Shown here: one piece after another, positions 35,450 to 49,437 of the stretch
Layout: the number at the start of each line of letters is the position of its first letter
Numbering within the stretch: the stretch's first letter is position 1
Assembly (NCBI GenBank): GCA_028023455.1
Contig: JAQFVV010006274.1
Span: 1,242,001-1,306,000 of the forward strand
From: Epiperipatus broadwayi
Lineage: Eukaryota; Onychophora; Udeonychophora; Euonychophora; Peripatidae
Length of the DNA stretch: 64,000 nt
Direction: 5' to 3'
Position numbers and translations under genes: made by a program
The notes under the pieces: generated by a model
Databases searched by the model: none
The model's input: the letters and a program-made list of their open reading frames with translations, nothing else
What the model was told of the DNA's origin: nothing

Positions 35450-37940
35450 TGTCAGCAAATATAAAATTATTTTTCTACATTTAACATTTGCTGGCAGTTA
35501 TTTTCCACATAGCTTGCTGGGGTTTTTCAATACTTTTGTATTATTTTCATGTATAGCATGTTTGTATATGTTATATATAAATCACATAATCTTAGACAAT
35601 GTTTAAAATAAACTAATAGAATATCTACCTGTGTAAAGATAATACTTATGTAATTTACATATGATAATCAATTAGTTATATATATACTTATGATTTATTA
35701 TGTTATATACAGTATAAAAAGCTAAAATTATGCTGGCAATAAAGTTAAATAAACAATAAAATGCCAATAAAGAAAAAAAAACATAATAAATTAAATTGTC
35801 ATTCAAGCATTTTCTGTTTCAAATAAATAATTCTAGCAAAATGCATAAACAAATAATAAGAAAAATTAATATAAAAAAATTTCAAAATCAGTTTTTTCAT
35901 AAAATGATTCTATGAAAAAACATGTTTCAATCATATGTTATTAAAATTCATTTTAATTACATTTAATGTTAAAAATAAACTTTCGTCACTGATTTTTGTT
36001 GGAGGATTTGTTACAAATTCTAGCTGCATCCCATATAATTTCTGGGTAAATGACAGTGGTTCACTAAATTCAGAATTACATTTTGGGGGGGGGGGGAAGT
36101 CACCTTTGGAGACAAAGAATGATTTCAAATTTTTTTTGTTATCTTTTTTAAAGTCAAAACTTTTATTTTTTATGTCATGTTCTTAAGATCGGAATATGTG
36201 GTAATCAGAGTGAACAATATCCGAGATTATAGGGATGACGAACAACTTCTCTTCATAGCTGCATTGCATTTTTTTTTAGTTGACTTTGCAGACTGTAGTT
36301 TGGTATTATCTTGTTGCAATATTACACTTTTTGATTGATAAGGGCTGAATGTTTGTCTATGAATGCTTGGTGTAATCTCTCTAATTACAGAAATAATACA
36401 ATTTTTTATCTTCCATTTCTTATGTATTTATTTCTATATTTACATATCATACCGTTTCAACTTCCTTATACATTTCAACAGTATTTTTTATTAAAAACTT
36501 TATTCTTATTGTTTCAACCGTCCTGCAGTCATCATCAGGGCTACAATATTCACATATACAATCCTACAATTAATACATATATTTATATACATAATCAAAC
36601 ATACATCTTAACCTGATCATTATAAGTAGTCATTTTCTATTGAATTCTACTCTTAACTTATTTTATTTACATTTATTTATATTATTTTATTTTTAAATCT
36701 ATGTACTATATATTTTTTAACTTTAATTTTAAAATTCTACTATTTAAGACCCTTTTTTATTATCTTTTTACTTAAATTTTTTAAATACTTTTAACCTTAT
36801 TTTTATTTATTATATATATTTAATTAACTTTTTACACTTCAAATTACTTACCTCTTTAAAATCTACTCTTTTACATATCCTATTTCTAAAAACCAACTGA
36901 CAAATTTTTCAAAACTTTTTTAAACTCTAATGAATAAAGTTTTGATATAAATAATTAGTATTGTTGAAGTGTATAAGAAAGTTGAAAATGGTAATCTCTC
37001 TAATTGTTTTCAATAAATCATTGTGTTATAATATGATCTGGTTTCATGATCTCATAATGAATAATTTCCCTGATATCCCAACACACACACAATAGAATCT
37101 TTTTGGGAAAAAGTCTATTTTTAGAAGTTAGAAATGGGGTTTATTTCGATGAAAACCATTCTTTTGCACATTGAACATTCTTTTACAGCACCGATTTATC
37201 ATCACCAGTTACAACTCTTTCTAAAAAAAACTTGTTTGTTTTATTAATAATGCAGTACAAATTATTACATTCTTTACTATTATCCAGTAGCTAGTTTGTG
37301 ATTGATCCATATATCTTTTCTAAGTATTTTTCCATTCTTTATAAGTATTCTTGGACACTTGACCATGAAGATCTAAGTTTTTTAAAGATTATTTCTTTAT
37401 GATTTGTCATGTATCTGATTCAAACAGACAAAAAGATTATTATCCATGGGCAAAAATTTTCCAAATCAAAGATAATCAGATAGATCAATGTTTTCAAATT
37501 ATCTAAATCATTACTGACATTTGTTTTCATAAATACATTTCTATATGTGAATCAAATGATGTTGGTGATCTCAGTATCATTCTTTCTTTGATAAACAAAA
37601 ACAATATACAATATCTCAAATGGCTTTCTTCCACATTCATGCCAGCCATTTTTAAAAAAAATAATAATGATGAAAGTAATTATTTTTGAAAAAGAATATA
37701 TTTAAATAATCAATAAAGATATAATTGGTTAAATTACTTTTGAATTATAATAACCCATTAAAAATTAGACTTCAAAAATAATTGATTACTGTTTGTTTCC
37801 TCTTGTATCATTATCATCTTTTTTCGTAGCAATTTTTAGAATTTCATTTATTCTTCTAAATGAATTATTTTAAAATATTTTCGTATTCCTTGTTTTTTTG
37901 TTAATGTTATGTATCTCAATTGAAAATTTACATATTCACA
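35450..37940. other. AT-rich intron sequence, nothing firm
   Basis: A run of 12 G lies near 36086-36097. At about 36508-36540 the minus strand reads CUGAUGA, then a hairpin starting UGACUG and ending CGGUU, then GAAAC, but no helix III or cleavage triplet follows. Short frames have no family features. Confidence 0.35.
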
Positions 37941-37998
37941 TTCATTCATTCATTCATTCATTCATTCATTCATTCATTCATTCATTCATTCATTCATA
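37938..37998. repeat. (ATTC)n microsatellite
   Basis: About 14 perfect tetranucleotide repeats (ATTC in the + strand), followed at once by a B-box-like hairpin and a short (ATGT)n run at about 38057-38075. Confidence 0.95.
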
Positions 37999-38003
37999 CA
38001 TAC

Positions 38004-38035
38004 TGTAACAGGAACTGGGTTCAAACCCTGTTACA
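38004..38035 (+). other. T-arm-like hairpin with a B-box-like loop
   Basis: A perfect 9-bp stem (TGTAACAGG with CCTGTTACA) encloses a loop with GGGTTCAAAC, matching the pol III B-box. No A-box is seen upstream, where the (ATTC)n run lies. It is probably the remaining end of a tRNA-derived SINE whose head was replaced by the microsatellite. Confidence 0.45.
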
Positions 38036-38079
38036 AGGGAGAGAGTAAATCAGGCTATGTATGTATGTATGTATGTGTG

Positions 38080-40200
38080 TGTGTTTGGAAAGGACCACAC
38101 AGCCTACACATATATAGATACGTAAATAATAATAATAATAGCGGTGATGGGTTACTAATATTAATGTACATATTTTACTTTCGTTCTCTCACCTATTTTA
38201 TTCTTATTTTGTGGCATATGTGTATATTGATGAATATTGTGTTGAAGGGGGTAAGAAAAATGAATAAAATCAAGAGATTTTCAAATATTTTAAAATATGG
38301 AGGAAAAAAGAAGGGAATTTAGTTTCCCTTCCACGAATCAATTAGTCGAATGGACTGTATTGTTATTGAAACGAATATAGTTAATAGTTGGATGTTTCAT
38401 TTAAATTAATAAGATTAATATATTATCAAGTTTCGAAACTTTGTGGAAATGATTTTTGTGTTTAGCTAAAAGAAAAGAACAGGCGGAATGTCCATTAAAA
38501 ATTTAAATTCTTGAGGATTCTATTGTCTGATTATCAAGGTAAACAACAAAGCATAGTTAGAGGGAATTTCCAAAAATAGCAAAAGTTAAGACCAAGTTGC
38601 TAACTGGTTTTACTTTTGTTCGCGTATTTGGGTTAAAATACTTTTGTTAGAGATAAGAAATAAAACATTGTTGAGAGGGATGACATTTTGTTTTTAGTTG
38701 GCTATTGATTATTGCAGAGAGAAGGCAGAAGGCAATATGTGGCAAAAAGAAGAGATTTATAAAAATCATTTTTTGACCCCCCCCCCCAAAAAAAAGGAAA
38801 AGATATAAAGGAGACTGCATGACACGCATGGGGTAAAGTTCTCATCGTGCTGGGTTTCTATGTTAGATGCCAGCTTCTGTTGTACCTTCGAGGCCACGCA
38901 AGATTATTAAGAGACAGATTGCCCTAAATATTATATATAAAAAAAAGAAAGAAAACATACGACAAATGAATCCTACGACTGACGTCCACCACTCCACAGA
39001 TCTGTCATGGAATGATGAACTTATTAATTAGAATCCTGAATCAGAAGACCAAATGGATTCACAATTGATCCACGTTAACCCAAGGAATTGGAGTGAAGGT
39101 AAAAGAATTAATAACCACAAAGAGTGCACTTATAGACATTTACTTTAATTCAGAAGACTCGTCAAAACAGCGGTAAATATATTTACTATTATTTCCAATC
39201 TTTAAATACATAAAAAATCAAATAGTGCAATAACTTTTATACGTATTTTGCTTCGTAGATTTTATTCTTTAACTATAACATCCTGTAAACAGAATATTAT
39301 GTCATATACATATGTGTGCCACTTTATAATTTCTTCAAATAAACGTAAACAGATTTTAAATTTAACAAAACAAACTTTATCCTTTTTTTTGTTTATTTAC
39401 TTCTTTTACATTTTATTATATATATATTTTTTTCAATACGTATTATATGTTTTAGAATAGATTCCATTATTACTCTCCTAAGGGTGCGTGTTGATATATG
39501 TTTAGTAATTCTAAGAAACCAAGGCGTTAGAAAGGGAAAGAGAGAGATTTTAATTCACTTGCTGTTTCTTCTCCAGCAGGTTACGCCACCACCCCTGAGC
39601 ATAAGCTAGTAGTATAAACCGGGCAAAAGCTTAAAATTTATCGAGTTAGTTGATTATTAGCAAATTCTGCGATTCTTGTCAAATAGTAAGATTGGTGCTT
39701 GGACAGTAGCCCATAAACACGGACATTTGTACAGTGAGGGAGTTAGTTAAGTTTGGGGGAGACCGAATTGGATCGGTTTACATACATCCATGTTTGTGTT
39801 CAGCAGCCGAATCCTTTTTCCTCACCCTTTGAATGACTGAATATTAGGAAAACTTCACAAAAAAGGGAAGGATGACACAGAACACGGGGAAACTTTATAT
39901 GGGAGGGGGTGGTCGGAGCTATAGATACTATGAATGCGTAGGCATGTCAATTCACCCTCTTGAAAGAAGTGTACGATCAGAATAAGTCAAATCTCGATAA
40001 CCAGTTGATAGTTAATAAATATAAAGTGAAGGAAATGAGGGAAAGTGCGTTTTTAGTTACAATACATACACATACGCACATAGGGTTATAAAATAATTCC
40101 TCAAAATAATATTGTTTTCAAAAAAGAAGAAATGTGTATTTCATTAGTTTAGAAATTAAATATTATCAGATACATTATTTAAATGCAAGTATAATATATA
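38080..40200. other. unassigned sequence with CpG-containing patches
   Basis: Less AT-rich than its surroundings around 38800-40000. Short peptides near 38960-39150 (for example TDVHHSTDLSWNDELIN before a stop) look like a decayed protein but match no domain I know. A C-run lies at about 38777-38786. No RNA gene or repeat is recognised. Confidence 0.3.
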
Positions 40201-40204
40201 TACT

Positions 40205-40790
40205 TTTAAACTAGATGTAATTAGAGGGGATTTGAATCCAGACTTTCAAGCTTCCTTTAGTCAGCCACTATCTTATACAAGCAATACACACAACTACATA
40301 CATGTCAAAAAATATAAATGATTTCCAGTATATGTATTTCATGCTAAATCAGCACTCATCAGTCAGTTCTGATCATTATCTCCCACACATATATAATCAG
40401 TCTTTAGTTTATATTAAGGTAGCAAATCTTTAAACTTTAATGGAGAGGCTTCAATCTTTTCCAATCTTCAACTATTCATATCATTGAAATCTAATGAAGG
40501 CATGTTCAAAGCACTTGTTTGCCAATTTTGTTGTCATATCCATATTGACTGTAAGTTATTTTGACCACTTATATGCAGGGCCTTAAGCCCATTTAAATAC
40601 ATAGAAGAGTGAGTGATGGGCAGAATACAGGCTGAATATGTAATACTAAATACAAGTATAGTGTATGTACTTTTAAGCTAGATGTGGTCATGTGTAGTGA
40701 GTGCATAAGATGGAATGAATGACTAAAGGGAGCTTGTAAGTCTGGGTTCAAATCCCTTTAATATTTTTCTCTTAAAAGTATATATATTAT
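40205..40790. repeat. repeat family A copy with facing end motifs
   Basis: Begins AGAGGGGATTTGAATCC at about 40222, runs through the hammerhead-like segment and the AGGCTTCAATCTTTTCC stretch, and closes with the reversed end motif GTCTGGGTTCAAATCCC at about 40750-40766. Adjacent to another inverted unit. Confidence 0.82.
40320..40378 (-). ncRNA. hammerhead-like motif, family A, intact CUGAUGA and GAAA
   Basis: The minus strand has CUGAUGA (RC of 40356-40362), helix II GUGCUG-AUU-UAGCAU (six pairs, two of them G-U), GAAA (RC of 40337-40340), a helix III of AUA-CA-UAU, then A as the cleavage residue. Helix I is weak because the first base after the cleavage site is C instead of U. The outer helix I partners are only partly kept. 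All central core bases are present. Confidence 0.6.
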
Positions 40791-41232
40791 ACTTATTATT
40801 TAAATATTATATATTTAGTCTGTATTCTTCCCATCCCTCTTTTGTGTATTTAAATGGGTTTAAGGTTCAGCATATGAAGTGTTAGAATGACTTACGGTTA
40901 ACATGGGTATGACAACAATATTGGCAAAAAAGGCCTTCGAACGTGCCTTCATTAGATTTTCAATGATATGGATAGCTGGAGAGTGGTGAAGATTGGAGGT
41001 TGTCCATTAAAGTTTGAAGATTTGCTATCTTAATATTAATCGAACACTGATTATATATATATATGTGTGTGGGGTGACCCGGACCAACTAATGTGTTCAG
41101 CATGAGATACGTATATTGGAGATCTACCTTTTTCGCATGTATGTGGTCGTGTGTATCGGTTGTATAAGATGGAGTGGATGTCTGTAGGAGCTGGAATATC
41201 TTGGTTCAAATCCCCTTTCATTATATCAGATA
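40790..41232. repeat. second, inverted repeat family A unit
   Basis: Reads GTGTATTTAAATGGGTTTAAG, then ATGATATGGATAGC and AAGATTTGCTATCTTAAT, and ends TTGGTTCAAATCCCC. It is the reverse complement of the preceding unit. Its hammerhead-like segment (about 41078-41126) has lost most of helix II. Confidence 0.8.
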
Positions 41233-41639
41233 TATTCTAAATATCTTTAACTTTATGTGGTTTTTTTTTATGTCAAGTTTGCTGAAGTGCGAACTTTTGT
41301 TGTTGTTGTTTTTTTTTATTATAATTACTGTTTTATACCTATATTATGTATACATAACCAATGTAAATTTATTTGCATTTATACTCTCATTGATTTGGTG
41401 TGTTCTTAATAGCTGTTTTTGAAAGTGAATTTATAATTCCATCAAGTTATATGTTTACATTTTATGTTGAAAATATATATATAAATTGTCAAATAAAAAC
41501 TATCATAATAAGTACTGGATACTTTAAAATGTAAAGTAATTTTTGTGCGTTTTTTTTTTTTTAATATAATAATTGTGAATCATTTTTAATTGTTGACAAG
41601 TTAGAGTTGTTGGCTTTTTAATGTTATCTTTGTAATTTT

Positions 41640-42810
41640 CATATAAAGTACAGTATTATGCCCCCCCCCCCATCTGCACCTGTGAAAAAATTTGATCTTT
41701 TTATTCTCTTAATTGAACTTTCACTTCAGTACAGTTTTAAGAGCGTGAGATTTGTTTATTTGTTGTTTTATTTTAAGAACATGTGTGCTTTCTCCTGTTA
41801 AGTATTTTCTATTAACATAGTGGAACTGACTCACTCATCACTGCAGGAAGTCTACTTACTATTTGAGAATTACTTATCCTATTTGCTATTTATTATGCAA
41901 TTAAATGTCATTTACCTGTCTTGATTGAAATGATAAATTCTTCACGTGTAAACAAAAGCGGTATTTATTAATTTGTGTGAATACGTATACTAGTAAATAT
42001 ATATGATAGGAAAAAAATTGGAAAGATTTTATATATATAAAAAGTCGACACTAATTACTTATTGGTTCTAAATCACAAATATGTATTTTTATTCATTGAA
42101 ATCTGCATAGTAATAGAGTGTAGATGTTACTTAAAGTATAGATATTATTTAAAGTATTTGTTAATTGAAAAATAGTTTAGAGTAGTTTAAGAGATGCGTT
42201 ATTGTAAATACTATTAGAATCTGATTATGCATATTAAAAAAAATAAAAGTGTGGTTTGATGAAGTGGTAGAATGAAAGACTTCGTTCATAGATTGCAGTT
42301 CAGCTCTATGTTTTTTAGTATTCAAACCTATAAACTCTTGGGCAATAAATCATTTAAATATTATTTTCAATTGGAAAATACTAAAAAAAAAAATTTGAAA
42401 TTAAAAAAAAAAAGTGCTATTGAGATTGCTGGACTGTAAGTCTAATATAGGATACAATAAAAATATGACACCCATGAAATAATCTGCCTTAATTTTATTA
42501 ATAATTGTAACTTTGTTAAGCTAGTTTTAAGCATTCTGCCACATTTCAGAAAAACAGATTTTAGTAAACTTCAATGTAGTTCCAACACTGCAGTAGCAAC
42601 GGTTTTTTTTTTTTTAAATTTTCACTTTTGAATTTAGATTTCGCATTAGGTAAAAAATATTTAAATTGATGGCTTTTAAATTACAATTGTTATCATAATA
42701 AAATTTATGAACATTAGAGTTTGTAATTATTAGAATTTTTTTCCAATAGAAGAACTCAATTTTTATCTGAAGAATAATATGACTGTGGTGAGAGGGCGGT
42801 AATGTTGCAA
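41640..42810. other. AT-rich intron sequence
   Basis: A poly-C run near 41661-41670 and several poly-A or poly-T tracts. A loose SINE-like tail (AGTATTCAAACC then CTCTTGGGCAATAAA) at about 42320-42350 resembles a segment at about 54240-54275. No gene. Confidence 0.3.
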
Positions 42811-42811
42811 A

Positions 42812-43190
42812 ATTCATTATTATAAGGGATTTGAACTAGACTTTTCAAGTTTCCTTCAGCTATCCAATGTATCTCATACAAACGATACACATAACCACAC
42901 ATATGTAAAAAAAGATAAATGATATCCAATATACATATTTTATGCTGAACCTGCACTCAACAATTGATCCAAATCATCATCTCTGTCACACACGTATATA
43001 ACCCGTGCTTGGATTATATTAAGATAGCAAATTGTCATAACCATGTTGACCTTAAATCATTTCTGAAATATGTATATTGGTGATCATTTATCTTTTTCAC
43101 ATGTGTGTGTGGTCTTGTATGATATTGAGGATAGCTGAAGGGAGCTTGAGAGTCTGGGTTCATACCCCCTATAATTACATCTAAACTACA
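42812..43190. repeat. short fold-back copy of repeat family A
   Basis: Starts AAGGGATTTGAACTAGACTT (about 42824) and ends AGTCTGGGTTCATACCCC. The middle has collapsed around the ATATTAAGATAGCAAATTG segment. Its hammerhead-like motif (minus, about 42921-42975) reads UUGUUGA in the core and is not called separately. Confidence 0.78.
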
Positions 43191-43199
43191 GGGATAGTT

Positions 43200-46100
43200 T
43201 AGAGAGGAAGGGAAAGTGGGTATTTATTCAGTAGGTGCTTAAGAACAATTATTGACATTTGGGAGACTATTGGACCATTACTGAAAATATAAAATGATAA
43301 ATGGAACAAGTAATTAGTGTGTGTGTTTTTTTTGTTTACAAATGAAAATGAAGAAAAATGTGTTATGTAAGCAAAATTAAATAGAAATATGTTATGCATC
43401 CTTTTTTAAAAAAAATAATAATACAATTGATAGACAGCTAAAAAAATTTAGAAGTGTAATTAATTACAAACAAACAAGTAGAATAAAGATATGAATTTGT
43501 TTGTACAAATTAAATATTTTTTTAAAAAAAATAAAGATTATAACAAGGGGGAAAAACGAATTTATTATACAAAGTAATTAAACTAAAAACAATATATATA
43601 TGAAATGAGATTATGTAAAGTAATTTTTTTAGAAACAAAAAAGAAACCAAAGATTACAAGTAAATAAAAGGTTACAATGTTGGAATCATTTTGGTCAAAT
43701 GTCTGCTGGATTTTTTACACACACAAGTGACAAATATTGAAAATTGATATGTGGAGATTTTTTGTGAAATTATTGCAGAAGGAAAAAATTAAGCCCAAAG
43801 GATCTGTAATATTTTTTTTTTTGAATAAAATATAGTGGAAGTGATTTTCTACATGTTTCAATCAAAACAATACTATAATTGAACAGATCATATTTAAAGT
43901 GACAAATAAGTCTTTCTTGTCTACTTTTTTTGCAAATAAAAGAAGTTAAAATAATTACTTTGTGTATGTGTGAATTTTCTCAAATAATATTATAAACTGT
44001 TTTTAAAAACATTAAACAATTTTAAATGAGCAGTAAGTTTTTAAAAAAGATCAATTCTACCATCTAAACAAAATCTAAGTTGACCTGAAAGTAATGATAA
44101 ATCTGAAAAATAAAGCACTACTCTTCAACCCCATAGGATTTCCACATTCCACTGTAATCTTTTATGTTTTTTAAAAAAATTACTTTGTACAATGCAATTT
44201 ATTTATTTTTTTCTTATTTATTTGTTTAAGTTCTAATTTTTTTTTTTTAGCAATTTGTCAATTGCAGTATTATTTCTGAAAAAAGTACACATAACATATT
44301 TTATTTCATTTTCTTTACATAACATATTAATTTATGTTCATTTTTAAACAAAAAAAAAACACACACACAGCTATTTATTTCATTTTTTTTATATGTTTTC
44401 ATAGTGGCACCATAACTTGGTAAATGATTACTGAGAAAAGGTATATAATTCATAGATTTTGGAAAAGGATATTCTGACATGAACAATAAAAGTTTTAAAA
44501 AAAAGTCTCTTAATGTGCACCCATTCATGAAGCTAAGAGTTGTATACAATAAGCAAATTAGTAATGGAAATTAAATAGAAATATTAGGTAGGGTTATTAT
44601 GTATCTTTTTTATATTCAATTTATATGTTAATTAAATATTAATCATTTTTATGCTGGAAAAAAAAAAGATAAACACAATTAGAGATGGACTTTAGCATCA
44701 AATTTGCTGAAAATATGAAATAGTTCTCCAGAAAGTTGTGAATGACATTAACTGACAATTTCTCATATGAGAAGGAAAATAAAGGTAAAAAATTATGAAG
44801 ATGAATTAGAACTATGATAAGCTAAGTATTTTATATCTTATTTAATTTGAAGTTGGGCAGATTTTAAAAAACTTCAAATTAAGCAATAGTTTGAATTACA
44901 TGGAATATTTTTTAATTTGAACTGAAACAATATTTAATAAGTTAAAAAAAATTGAATTGAACAAAATTTTAACATTAATTTACATGTTTTTTTTTTATTG
45001 TTTATGATTAATAATTTCACTACATTTTTTTCCAATGTTTATGTTCATATTCACATGTATGTGATATATATATACATACATGCGCATCTAAACATTGATA
45101 TAAAATAAAGAATTTTTCCATTTAATAATGCAGATAAAATTTCAATTATGATGTAATCAGGCAACTAACAAAAACTGATAATGCAAGTCAAAACTATGTT
45201 ATCTGATAATAGCAATTGTATTTGTGTGATTAATCCATAAATGAAATGTGTTAGATAAATTCTGTTACTATTACTAGATCATGCAGTTTTTGTTTGCATT
45301 TTCACTTTTAATTATTTGTTGACTGGTTACATTATAGCTGAAATTTTACCTACATTATTATATGGAACAATTTCTATTATTTTTCAGTATTTACATCTAT
45401 AAATTCATGAAAATCTTTAAATTAATGAACATAGACATGCCATCTACATTTCCATACAGGAATTTTTCCATATCACAGATACCATAGTTTGCTTATTGTA
45501 TATACATTAGTTCCTATTTAAGTACATATTATAATGGTAAGAATTGTCCCTCTACATAACAAAATCTAGAACACAGGCAAAATACACTAAAGCTGAGAGT
45601 ACGGATACTGGGATCCAGAATCCGACCAACATTCAATCCTTTCACCTCTGCTCAACGATCTAATACCGTATGGATGACACTTCTCAATTTACACAGACAT
45701 TCAATTTAACCTCGGTCCGGCAGTCACTCAGCGTAAAGCAAAAGACTCGTAAATTAACTAATTTAGCACTGATTTGGTCAGATATACACACATATGACTA
45801 AACAATTAATTAATATATCAATGATTGACCTACATATAGGTATAATGATGTATGTGCAATTAAATCTAGAGCTGGATAAAATAAACTCACGGACAATAAA
45901 ATATGAAAACGAGTTATAATTTTAAATAGTGAAACTTAAAATGTACAAAATTATGTGATGAGAACGTGAGATATTATGCCCGCAGACATTATATAACTAA
46001 TGAGATTAATGTTACATATCTCATTATAAGTGTTCAATAAAATGTAGTGCGGTATTGGAGTCTATGCCTATATTAATATGCCAAATTTCTAGCTCTTTTG

Positions 46101-49100
46101 TAGTCTGCTAGATCATACGGAACTTAATAGCCAAAGTTATATAACTAAATTAATAGCGCTTCTGTGGTGTCTATCTATACAAAGTTAAATCGAGCACATA
46201 ATAAGGCTCAGAGGTACGTAGGTTAGCGTGTTAACCTAGATTAGGGTATACAATGATGCTAAATAAGCATTTAATATAAAAGGAGAGAAAACTGGTTTAT
46301 AATAGGTTTACCTATATACTCTATGGCACATATTAAAATATTAATTAAGCAAAAAGGTGCGAATGGGTCATTATTCACGGGCTTCAGCATCGAATGCTCG
46401 GTTTGCCCTAAAACCGTTCAACTTGCTATGAATAGGAACATTAGTAGTTCAGGGAGTCGGATAAGCATTAATTATGAATCATCTAGGTCCTTGTGCCCTA
46501 GTTCTAAAAGTGTGTGCTTTACCCAAACTAAAGTGGATGAGAGTGACCTCCACCATCAACTCATCAATAATCATGCAGCAAGCAGATAATTGTACATTGC
46601 GTACTTTGTAAGGACACATCCGCAACTTATACATATATATATAATGCAAATATGTAAATTTATATTAGCATGCCTTAAAATTAGATAGCGTCTATTTGTA
46701 TATCCATACAATCGAGTTCTCAAATTTAGTATTTCAAATATACTATTTAAGGACTAAATTAATTAGTAACCTAGTTTAATATTATCACCTGCATCTCTAC
46801 ATATATAAATCTAAGGAGGGCAAAGCATATTTGCGGGGTAATTATGAATAAAACATTAAAATCTGCTTTGAGAATATCTCTGTGGCTAGTTCCTATGATG
46901 TATGAGTTATGTATATAAATAGTTATAATCCATAACTAGAATTAAGCAAACTACAATTTTAACTAGATAACTGATTATTGTAATATTAATACCTAAAACT
47001 TAATCAGTAAAATAATAATATGATCTCGAAACAGCGAGTGAGAATGAAAAATAATAATTCAATTATTTAATATTTATTAAAACGAAGATTTGAAATTATC
47101 TTCACAGATCGATAAACTAAAATTATATTTATAAATATTTGCGGTTTCGAGTCATTTGGCATATTAAATACATATACTATTAAAATGATAAAATCATAGA
47201 ATAAATTGAATAGATTAGAAATAGACATAAAAAGACCACAGAAAATTATCCATTTAAAATAGATTATTAGAGTTTTACATTTTAAAAGAGAATTCAAATT
47301 TTACAATCAGACAAGAATTAAACATTAGCATTTAAGTCTTTTTTTGTAGATTTTAGGAAAGGTGTTTGGGAAAGGCAGATTCAATAAATAGCTAGCTTTT
47401 AAAAGAATGAATCGAAAGTCACAGTTTGTAAACAGAGCTCTGAGAGAAAATTTATCATTCAGATGTTTTTATTGCAGTTCTCTGGATTACAGTTCTGGGC
47501 ACTTAGGAGGATAATAAGTTGATACTTTTGGTGATGATTTAAAGTTAATAGAGATTTTCCATGTGCTGCTTTGCTGGTGAATGGCATTAGGTTTTATCAG
47601 ACCAAAGTTCTTCTCCATTCCCGATCAAGGAGAGGGGTGAGTTATTGCCGTTCTACTCGGCCATTTTGAAGATAAAATGGGCGTAGGTTCTGCTTACAAC
47701 TCATTTATTATATATATCATTTTCCATGACGACAAAACCTTAAGTATTTATACTTTTCAAACTCTGGCCACCTGTTAATTTTACAAGCCTGTTCGTAGCT
47801 GAAAAAGTCCATTTATTTATTTTAGCAAAACATATTTAATAGCTACAACCAGTAGAAAAACCCATTTATTTATTTTAGAAACACATTTTTAATTATAACA
47901 AGTAATTTAGATTTTATTTTTCTGTGAATTTTGTTATTCACCTTTTATATTTACAAAATCAAGTTCATGCTATTTTAGGACCAATGCGTGACCTACTTTA
48001 ACATTTGTTTACCAGTAACAAATAAAAGTTGTTTGGTAATTAGTATAAACTAATTTTATAACCATACATGCAGAATAACAGGAAATATACATATGCAATT
48101 TCAATAATACAACAATAAAATTGGCTAAATAATTTAAGCTAAAATATTTCTTAAACTAGAAATATTTATAAAATGAATTTCTTAAACTAGAAATATTTAT
48201 AAATTGAATACATATCTGTAATCTATACATATACTATTAAACTACCGACATACCGCTCGCATATATATAAGTGATTCTGCATATATAGTAATTTAACGTT
48301 ATTTAAATGGGTACTCGGAGAGGGTTTAAACCTGGCATATAGATAGATGTGTGGGTAAAATACGTGAAACAGGCGGGTGCATAAATCTGACTGTTTCAAT
48401 ATGTGCATCTTAAATTCAGGAATAATTTTTTTTTTTCCAATTGTTCAGACATAAATCTTTTATATTTGAGGTAATACAGTAGTTACATTTGCAAGACATA
48501 TTTAAAAAAAATAAATTTAAAAAAGTAAAATATAAAACCAAATAAAAAGTTTGATGCATATCTGTATTTGATAAAAAGAAAGTATCCAAAAAATTATAGA
48601 TATGATACCAGTGAATAACCAAAGAAATACAAGTTGACCTCGAAGAAATATAATATTTTTCCCATTATGCCCTCAAAAATGGAATAACGGATGTCTTACC
48701 CAGTTCATCATTTATTTTTCTAACCACATTTACTTTCTTTTTCAGAATCTTTGCATTGAACTTGTATATCTGGATCCTGATTTTATATAGCTTTAAACTT
48801 AGCTAAATTTACAATCATTTTATTTATTTGATTTCCTGGCTTATTTTTAGTTCACATACATTGAAAAAATCGAATAGTTATTATGGGGTTTTTGATTTCA
48901 TTCCAATTTTGACTGGATTCATCTTATTTGATCTATTTTTTCTTTCTTTAAAGTAATAAAATAATTGAAGATTCAATGTTAAATCTACAATTTCTTTAAT
49001 TCTATATATATATTGTTATCTGATATTTTTACAGCATATTGGTCTTTGGTAGACAGATGTTGATGATAATGGCAAATATTCATCAATAGCAATGGACTTG

Positions 49101-49310
49101 ATATCAGGTTTACTATATTTTAATGTTGTATCTTATGACACTTTTATACTATTTAATCGTTACATAGTGAACAGACTGGAATGAACGCACTTGGAAATTT
49201 AACAGCACATAGCAAATATACTTACATAGTAGATTATATTCATCATCTTCACAGGATTTATTACATAATAATCACCATTTTTTGCCTGCTGATTTTTTGA
49301 TATTGTCTCT
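43200..49310. other. long intron stretch without recognised genes
   Basis: 43.2-45.5 kb is very AT-rich, with homopolymer runs. 45.56-47.05 kb is less AT-rich and has CpG dinucleotides; it holds an 88-codon frame (46323-46589) with two Cys pairs but no recognised fold. 47.3-47.7 kb has a modest GC increase. A 29-bp tandem repeat (TTTCTTAAACTAGAAATATT twice) lies at 48149-48206. The CpG-bearing part may be a younger insertion. Confidence 0.3.
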
Positions 49311-49334
49311 ACACTGCTCAGCTCTTCCAATTTT

Positions 49335-49437
49335 TTTTTCTCATGTGTCATAGCATCACCTGGGAAGCGAACCCACTAACCTGGGACAACTGCTTGTAAA
49401 GCAGCTGTCGCTGACCTCTCGACCACCAATGCTTGAC
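49335..49437 (-). mobile_element. short tRNA-derived SINE with target-site duplication
   Basis: The minus strand folds like a tRNA over about 80 nt (49432 to 49353). The ends GCAT and ATGC pair; an A-box-like TGGTCGAGAGGTCAGCG follows; the anticodon stem GCTGC/GCAGT encloses the loop TTTACAA; the T-arm TGGG-TTCGCTT-CCCA holds the B-box. The A-box resembles Leu/Ser tRNAs. A short poly-A tail follows on the same strand. The element is flanked by the direct repeat CAGCTCTTCCAATTTT (about 49319-49334 and 49438-49453), a typical LINE-made target-site duplication. It is either a minimal SINE or a retroposed tRNA. Acceptor-stem mismatches argue against a working tRNA gene. Confidence 0.7.

Noticed and set aside
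36508-36540. A complete hammerhead at this site
   Set aside because: The central strings are there, but no NUH triplet or helix I closing strand follows, so it is kept only as a weak observation.
49353-49432. A functional tRNA gene on the minus strand
   Set aside because: The acceptor stem has several mismatches, and target-site duplications with a poly-A tail show that it is a retroposed copy.
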